From Mycobacterium sp. (lineage in GTDB: Bacteria; Actinomycetota; Actinomycetes; Mycobacteriales; Mycobacteriaceae), in the NCBI GenBank assembly GCA_023264755.1, contig JAHFVB010000203.1, positions 1 to 8,411 on the forward strand: a stretch of DNA of 8,411 nucleotides. Reading direction: 5' to 3'. How positions within the stretch are numbered: the stretch's first letter is position 1; each line of letters begins with the position of its first letter. The notes below the pieces were generated by a model, which made no database searches, had not been told where the DNA came from, and saw only the letters and a program-made list of their open reading frames with translations. The position numbers were made by a program, and so were the translations under genes. Positions 4,633 to 8,411 of the stretch are shown one piece after another.

Positions 4633-6299
4633 GGCGAAACCGCGGCCTCGGTGGCGGCGGTGGCGAGGTCCTTGGCCCAGCGATAGTCGGCCTTGCCGGC
4701 CGGCGAGCGCATCACCTTGGCCGTCCGGACGAATGCCTTCGGAATCTTGTAGCGGGCAATGGTCTTGCTGCAGGTCTCCGCCAGTTCCGCGTCGGTCGCG
4801 GACGCTCCATCGGCGAACTGCACGACGGCCACGACCTCGCTGCCCCAGCGTTCCGAGGGCCGCCCGACGACGACGACGTCGTAGACGCTGGGATGGGCGG
4901 CGATGGCACGCTCGACCTCCTCGACGAAGATCTTCTCCCCGCCCGAGTTGATGGTGACCGAATCGCGACCGAGTAGCTCAATTCGGCCGTCTTCCAACAC
5001 ACTTGCCCGATCGCCCGGTACCGACCACCGCACGCCGTCGATGACGCGGAACGTACGGGCCGTCTTCTCCGCGTCGCCCAGATAGCCCAACGGAATCAGG
5101 GCCCGGCGCGCCAGCCAACCCTGCCCCTCGCCGGGGCCGAGCACGCGGTCGAACTCCGCCGATACGACCGCCGTGTCCGACTGCGGGGTGAAGACGGCCG
5201 CGGAGGCTGTCCCGGCCGTACTGACCATGCTCATCTGCGCGCCGGACTCGGAAGCCCCGACGGCATCCATGATCATGACGTTGGGCAGGGCGGCGTGGAT
5301 GCGTTCCCGAACCGTCGGCGACAGCGGAGCACCGCCGTTGGTGAACGTGATCAAGCTCGACAGGTCGTAGTCGCCGCGTTCGATCTCGTCGATCAGCGGA
5401 CGGGCGATCGCATCGCCGACGACGGGGATGCTGAGCACCCGCTCGCGTTCGGCCAGCCGCAGCACGTCGGGGGCGCGCATGCGCTCGACGTCGTCGGGGA
5501 TGACCAGCCGGCCACCCAACGTCGTCATCGTGTAGGCGGCCCATTGCGCGGCACCGTGCATGAAGGGCGGGATGACGAGGATCGACATCGCTCCGGCCGC
5601 CGCGCGCGCCTTGTCGGCCAGTTCGGCGTACGACGCGGTGAATTGGTCCGAACCCCAAGGTCGGCCCCCCATCGACGACAGGAAGATGTCGTTTTGTCGC
5701 CACAGCACACCCTTGGGCATTCCGGTGGTGCCGCCGGTGTACAGGATGTAGAGGTCGTCGCCCGACGGCGTCGGCATCCCACCCGCGGGTTCCGGGGTAG
5801 TCAGGATGGTTTCGTAGTCGACGGCCCCGTCCAGGAGTTCATTTCCCGATTCGTCGGCGACCTGAATCAACACCTCGAGCTCGGGGAGCCGAGCGCGGAT
5901 CGCCGCGACGCGCGGCGCGAACTCGGCGGGATAGACCAAGGCGCGGGCCTTCGAGTCGGTCAGGAGATAAGCCAGTTCCTCGTCGACGTAGCGGTAGCTG
6001 ACGTTGAAGGGGGCGACCCTGGCGCGGTAGCTGCCGGTCATCGCCTCGAGGTACTCGTTGCCGTTGCGCAGGTAGATCCCGAGGTGGTCCTGCCCGGACT
6101 GGTGGCCCTCGAGGTCGGCTCGTTCGGTGTGGCAGCCCAGCCCGACGGAGGCCAGATAGTGCGCGAACCCGTCGATGCGGGCATCGGCGCGCGCGTAGGT
6201 GAACCGCCGGTCGCGCCAGACCAGATAGGTGTGGTCGGGAATCGTCGTCGCCACGGTACGGAAGACGTCCGACAGGTTGAAGCTCGCCTCAGCGTTCAT
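4629..6299 (-). CDS. FadD-type fatty acyl/steroid-acid CoA ligase (ANL superfamily)
   Basis: A complete 556-residue adenylate-forming ligase that should activate a carboxylic acid with ATP and couple it to CoA. Visible motifs, in order: P-loop YTGGTTGMPKG (187-197); acceptor/adenine motif DAVGASESG (345-353); PGD (428-430), carrying the ribose-binding Asp430; hinge GRDSVTINSGGEKIF (444-458); and SPAGKADYR (532-540) with the catalytic Lys536. The overall pattern, including the C-terminal KADYRWAK, resembles FadD19/FadD3-like mycobacterial ligases of side-chain and sterol catabolism. An insert with His/Glu/Asp (about 56-72, GCHTERADLEGHQSGQDH) marks a distinct subfamily. The substrate cannot be read from sequence. 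No Shine-Dalgarno sequence precedes the ATG; TATGGT lies 8 nt before it, suggesting a leaderless mRNA. A 9-bp-arm inverted repeat covers this promoter. The stop overlaps the stop of the convergent gene. Confidence 0.95.
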   Translation of the reverse strand: MNAEASFNLSDVFRTVATTIPDHTYLVWRDRRFTYARADARIDGFAHYLASVGLGCHTERADLEGHQSGQDHLGIYLRNGNEYLEAMTGSYRARVAPFNVSYRYVDEELAYLLTDSKARALVYPAEFAPRVAAIRARLPELEVLIQVADESGNELLDGAVDYETILTTPEPAGGMPTPSGDDLYILYTGGTTGMPKGVLWRQNDIFLSSMGGRPWGSDQFTASYAELADKARAAAGAMSILVIPPFMHGAAQWAAYTMTTLGGRLVIPDDVERMRAPDVLRLAERERVLSIPVVGDAIARPLIDEIERGDYDLSSLITFTNGGAPLSPTVRERIHAALPNVMIMDAVGASESGAQMSMVSTAGTASAAVFTPQSDTAVVSAEFDRVLGPGEGQGWLARRALIPLGYLGDAEKTARTFRVIDGVRWSVPGDRASVLEDGRIELLGRDSVTINSGGEKIFVEEVERAIAAHPSVYDVVVVGRPSERWGSEVVAVVQFADGASATDAELAETCSKTIARYKIPKAFVRTAKVMRSPAGKADYRWAKDLATAATEAAVSP

Positions 6300-6306
6300 G
6301 ACCGCC

Positions 6307-6337
6307 GACCATACAGCGCATCGATATATGTATGGTC
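6307..6337. promoter_or_regulatory. Inverted repeat over the fadD promoter, candidate operator
   Basis: Perfect 9-bp arms GACCATACA (6307-6315) and TGTATGGTC (6329-6337) flank a 13-nt A/T-rich spacer; arm centres are 22 bp apart, about two helical turns. The gene-proximal arm ends 8 bp upstream of the fadD ATG at 6299 and contains the -10 candidate TATGGT. A repressor bound here would block transcription directly. The arrangement suits a TetR-like lipid-responsive repressor, but the regulator is unknown and not encoded in this window. Confidence 0.6.
6308..6313 (-). promoter_or_regulatory. -10 element (TATGGT) of fadD, leaderless configuration
   Basis: Minus-strand TATGGT is followed by 8 nt and the ATG at 6299. 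This matches the TANNNT spacing seen upstream of the NlpC/P60 gene. A -35 match is weak. A second A/T-rich -10 candidate (TATATC, within 6321-6328) lies further upstream. Confidence 0.4.
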
Positions 6338-6347
6338 TTGGGTTCGG

Positions 6348-6776
6348 TCAGCCGGGGAAGAAGCCGGCGCCGGTCAACGTCCCCGGCTGCCAACCCTGCG
6401 CTCCCAGGCACACCATCGGCCGGCCGTCCGGGGCCTGAGCGGCCGACTTCGGGCCAGGGCACGGCGAACCGATCTCCTGGACGCCATGCAGCGGGTAGGA
6501 CGACACCCAGAAGCCCGTGTACACCGGGGGCCACTGGTTCGGAATGTAGTGGCAGACCAGCGTCGAACCGCCGCGGCTGCGGCCAAAGGTGAACACCTGA
6601 TAGTTGTCGCACGGCGCGTTCAGCGCGGCGTCGTAGTTCATGCCGGGGACATCCGTGGCAGCCGTCGCATAGTTCCCGGGGGGATCGGGAAACGCGCCCG
6701 GGTCGGCAGCGGCCGACGGCGCCAGCGTGATGGCCGCCCCGGCGATCGCAGCAGCGACCGTCAGTTCGCGAATCAT
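6348..6776 (-). CDS. Small secreted four-cysteine protein of unknown function
   Basis: A 142-residue preprotein with a clear Sec-type signal peptide: MIRE, a hydrophobic core TVAAAIAGAAITLAP (6-20), then SAAA|DPGA, with cleavage expected after Ala24. The mature ~118 residues begin with a Pro-rich DPGAFPDPPGNY stretch. They contain four cysteines (Cys56, Cys75, Cys106, Cys123), which probably form two disulfides outside the membrane. Trp/Tyr/Pro/Gly-rich segments (VCHYIPNQWPPVYTGFW) suggest a compact beta-rich fold. There is no lipobox, so it is not a lipoprotein. The ribosome site is excellent: GGAGGAGG on the minus strand (6793-6786), 9 nt before the ATG. It lies just upstream of fadD in the same direction with 48 bp between them, but fadD appears to have its own promoter and operator in that gap. 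Exported status is firm; function is unknown. Confidence 0.87.
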   Translation of the reverse strand: MIRELTVAAAIAGAAITLAPSAAADPGAFPDPPGNYATAATDVPGMNYDAALNAPCDNYQVFTFGRSRGGSTLVCHYIPNQWPPVYTGFWVSSYPLHGVQEIGSPCPGPKSAAQAPDGRPMVCLGAQGWQPGTLTGAGFFPG

Positions 6777-6892
6777 GAGATGTAGCCTCCTCCAAACCCA
6801 GCCGCCGCCGGGGCGGTGCTCCGACGACGTTGCGGCAAAGCCTAACGGCTAGTGCCGAGGGCTCGGGCAGTTTCGCTCGGGAGGTCCGGCGC

Positions 6893-7246
6893 TCATTCCG
6901 CGTCGAGCACGCTCACCGCGATGCCATACGGAAGGAACCGCACCTTGCGACTGGGGTCGGTGTTGTTCTTGTTGGCGCGAAGGGCGTCCAACTCGGATGC
7001 GTAGACCTCTTGGATGTGAGCGCCGCCGGCGTCGTCGACGGTGTAGATGGACCACACCCCCTCACCCGCCTCACCGGTCGTCTCGGGCTCGGTCTTGGGT
7101 CGGGCCGAACGGGTGAACTCGTCGAGCAGCATCGACCAACCGGCCTGCTTTCCCATCCGGCCGAAGGCCTCCCGAAGTCCCTCGCCGGCCTCGCGCATCA
7201 CTCGGTCGAGGTCCTCGGGGTCGAAACCAAACGGATTCTGGCTCAT
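6893..7246 (-). CDS. Conserved 117-residue hypothetical protein
   Basis: A short cytosolic-looking protein without a signal peptide. Residues 1-45 are charged and helical (MSQNPFGFDPEDLDRVMREA and onward). Residues 46-62 are a polar Pro/Thr/Glu/Gly linker. Residues 63-117 form a second small domain starting GVWSIYTVDDAGG, with helix ELDALRANKNN and the strand-rich end KVRFLPYGIAVSVLD. The second part reads like a small ligand- or peptide-binding module, but I cannot name a family; the style is that of conserved actinobacterial hypotheticals. The start is supported by GAGGAG (minus strand, 7258-7253) 6 nt upstream of the ATG. It is divergent from the ketosteroid-isomerase-like gene with about 110 bp between starts. 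A small CCGAG/CTCGG hairpin in the ~115-bp gap before the next minus-strand gene is too weak to call a terminator. Confidence 0.82.
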   Translation of the reverse strand: MSQNPFGFDPEDLDRVMREAGEGLREAFGRMGKQAGWSMLLDEFTRSARPKTEPETTGEAGEGVWSIYTVDDAGGAHIQEVYASELDALRANKNNTDPSRKVRFLPYGIAVSVLDAE

Positions 7247-7356
7247 GGGGTGCTCCTCAATGCCGCCGGAGGCGGCGCTCGCGCTACTGACCAGTGTGCA
7301 GGGCCAGCCCGAAGTTCGCCACGACCATCGCGTCCGGGCCCGCGAGCTGATAAGTG

Positions 7357-8175
7357 ATGGACATGCCCGTCGCCAACTCCGAACCCACGAGGGCCGATCT
7401 CTTGGCCGTCGTCGAACGGTCGCCTGCGGCAGCCGCCGCCCACGACCGGGCCGGCTGGGTCGCCCTCTTCACGGCGACCGGCACCGTCGAGGACCCCGTC
7501 GGCTCGCGGCCGCACCGCGGGTCGGCCGCCCTCGGGAGGTTCTACGACACGTTCATCGGGCCTCGTGACATCACCTTCCACCGCGATGTCGACCTGGTGA
7601 CCGGAGCCACGGTGATCCGCGACCTGGAACTCGAGGTGAAGATGGCCTCGGCGTTGGTGATGCGAATTCCCGCCTACCTGCGCTACGACGTCGAAACCGA
7701 CGGCGGGCAACTGAAGATCGCTCGGCTGCAAGCACATTGGGAGCTGCCCGCCATGGTGGTCCAGTTCACCCGGGCCGGGCGGGCGGCGGTCCCCGCCGGA
7801 CTGGCGCTGGGCTGGGCGCTGCTGGGCAACCAAGGAATCGGCGGCACCGCAGGCTTCCTCGCCGGGTTTCGCGGGGTCCGTGGGCCCGGCAAGCGGCACC
7901 TGATCCGGCTACTGGAGGCTGCGACCGCCGGAAACGAGGTCGCCGTACGCCGCCTGCTGCCCGGCTCCGCGCTGGTCACGCTGGGGGAAGGTACTCGACT
8001 CGGAACGTCGGACCTGGTGTCCCGGCTCACCGGAGCGAGCTGGCGGAAGGTGATCGCGGCGGGCCCCTCGGTAGCCGTGAGCATCGAGCGGGACGGTCAG
8101 CGCAGCGTCCTCGTCGCCGAGCTGCAGGGCACGCCCACGGAATTGTCCAGGATCCGCCTGTTCTCCGAGCCTTGA
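7357..8175 (+). CDS. Two-part ketosteroid-isomerase-like (NTF2-fold) protein
   Basis: From the ATG at 7357 the protein has 272 residues, about twice a standard ketosteroid isomerase (KSI, ~125-131). Residues 17-50 align without gaps to the first helix and loop of bacterial Delta5-3-ketosteroid isomerase as I recall it. The hallmark TVEDPVGS (43-50) is nearly identical and places Asp46 at the general-base position. The Tyr14-equivalent of the Comamonas enzyme is Ser22, and the Asp99-equivalent appears to be Ala106, so the usual oxyanion hole seems absent. The first domain ends near residue 136. A Gly/Ala-rich hydrophobic stretch (about 144-171) follows. A shorter second alpha-then-beta unit (180-270) also looks NTF2-like. 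Steroid or lipid binding is plausible; isomerase activity is doubtful. GTG at 7354 and ATG at 7363 are alternative starts. No strong Shine-Dalgarno sequence is seen. Confidence 0.83.
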   Translation: MDMPVANSEPTRADLLAVVERSPAAAAAHDRAGWVALFTATGTVEDPVGSRPHRGSAALGRFYDTFIGPRDITFHRDVDLVTGATVIRDLELEVKMASALVMRIPAYLRYDVETDGGQLKIARLQAHWELPAMVVQFTRAGRAAVPAGLALGWALLGNQGIGGTAGFLAGFRGVRGPGKRHLIRLLEAATAGNEVAVRRLLPGSALVTLGEGTRLGTSDLVSRLTGASWRKVIAAGPSVAVSIERDGQRSVLVAELQGTPTELSRIRLFSEP

Positions 8176-8229
8176 GATTCGGCGACCTGGTGCGGACCGG
8201 GGCGTCAGACGTGAGACGGTAGGAACACC

Positions 8230-8411
8230 ATGCCTGACCACGAATACCTGACCTACGAAGAATTCGGTCGTCGATTCTTCGAACTCGCCGTCACCGAGCA
8301 ACGCGTCGGCGACGCGCTTGCCTCCATCGCCGGCGAGGGATTCGAAATCGGCCCCATCGCCCAGGGCCCGGGGAAGATCGCCAAGGTCACCGCAAAGGTC
8401 AAGGTCCAACC
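8230..8411 (+). CDS. Conserved hypothetical protein, 3' truncated by window
   Basis: The first 60 codons of a gene running off the right edge. The ATG at 8230 follows AGGA (8221-8224) at a 5-nt distance, a reasonable ribosome site. The visible protein begins MPDHEYLTYEEFGRRFFE, predicted helical and acidic. It continues with VTEQRVGDALASIAGEGF and the Gly-rich turn IGPIAQGPGKIAKVTAKVKV, where a beta strand appears to start. I recall similar openings in conserved mycobacterial proteins of unknown function but cannot name a family or domain. It lies 54 bp downstream of the KSI-like gene on the same strand, so co-transcription is possible. Confidence 0.78.
   Translation, partial: MPDHEYLTYEEFGRRFFELAVTEQRVGDALASIAGEGFEIGPIAQGPGKIAKVTAKVKVQ

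Noticed and set aside
5295..6785. Very long plus-strand open frame (496 codons) antisense to fadD and the secreted protein gene
   Set aside because: The opposite strand encodes a full ANL ligase with all motifs. The antisense protein is Arg/Gly/Val-rich without domains, typical of high-GC antisense frames.
6796..6892. CCGAGGGCTCGG mini-hairpin as a terminator of the 117-aa gene
   Set aside because: Only a 5-bp stem with a 2-nt loop and no T-tract; not distinguishable from background in GC-rich DNA.
7243..7899. Minus-strand 218-codon frame opposite the KSI-like gene
   Set aside because: Low-complexity Arg/Gly/Pro-rich translation; the plus strand has the recognisable KSI motif.
1..8411. Search for a CRISPR array, insertion sequence ends, tRNA genes, phage or toxin-antitoxin modules
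   Set aside because: No regularly spaced repeats, transposase or integrase motifs, cloverleaf sequences or paired small toxin/antitoxin frames were seen.

Overview
The window is high-GC DNA with strongly GC-biased third codon positions. Several proteins belong to families typical of mycobacteria: a FadD-type acyl-CoA synthetase, small exported four-cysteine proteins, NlpC/P60-like proteins and conserved mycobacterial hypotheticals. An environmental Mycobacterium/Mycolicibacterium or close relative is the best guess; this is inference from protein style and not a database match. No rRNA, tRNA, CRISPR array, transposase or integrase is visible.

Layout, left to right. (1) 1-621 (+): C-terminal part of a multi-spanning membrane acyltransferase, followed by a hairpin/T-tract terminator at 673-717. 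(2) 785-1183 (+): a small membrane protein of unknown function. (3) 1235-1768 (-): an NlpC/P60-like cysteine peptidase with a proline-rich tail, apparently transcribed from a leaderless promoter, with a perfect 25-bp palindrome just upstream. (4) 1843-2530: about 690 bp without a convincing gene, partly AT-richer than its surroundings, holding repeated CTTGATCG words and a long hairpin. (5) 2531-3313 (-): a short-chain dehydrogenase/reductase (SDR), divergent from (6) 3455-3892 (+), a SRPBCC/START-like protein. This is followed by (7) 4033-4632 (+), a conserved hypothetical protein. (8) 4629-6299 (-): a FadD-type acyl-CoA synthetase whose stop codon overlaps that of gene 7; its promoter region contains a perfect 9-bp-arm inverted repeat. 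(9) 6348-6776 (-): a small secreted four-cysteine protein. (10) 6893-7246 (-): a conserved 117-aa hypothetical, divergent from (11) 7357-8175 (+), a two-part ketosteroid-isomerase-like (NTF2-fold) protein. (12) 8230-8411 (+): the start of another conserved hypothetical, cut by the window edge.

Functionally the middle and right of the window look like lipid or steroid-like metabolism: CoA activation (FadD), an SDR oxidoreductase, and two small hydrophobic-ligand folds (SRPBCC and ketosteroid-isomerase-like). The genes are not one operon; strands alternate, and joint action is inference. The clearest unexplained signals are two candidate operators (1818-1842 and 6307-6337), a ketosteroid-isomerase-like protein that keeps the general-base Asp but appears to lack both oxyanion-hole residues, and an SDR in which the usual catalytic Asn is replaced by Gly. 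I do not see a recognisable new multi-gene defence or mobile system.
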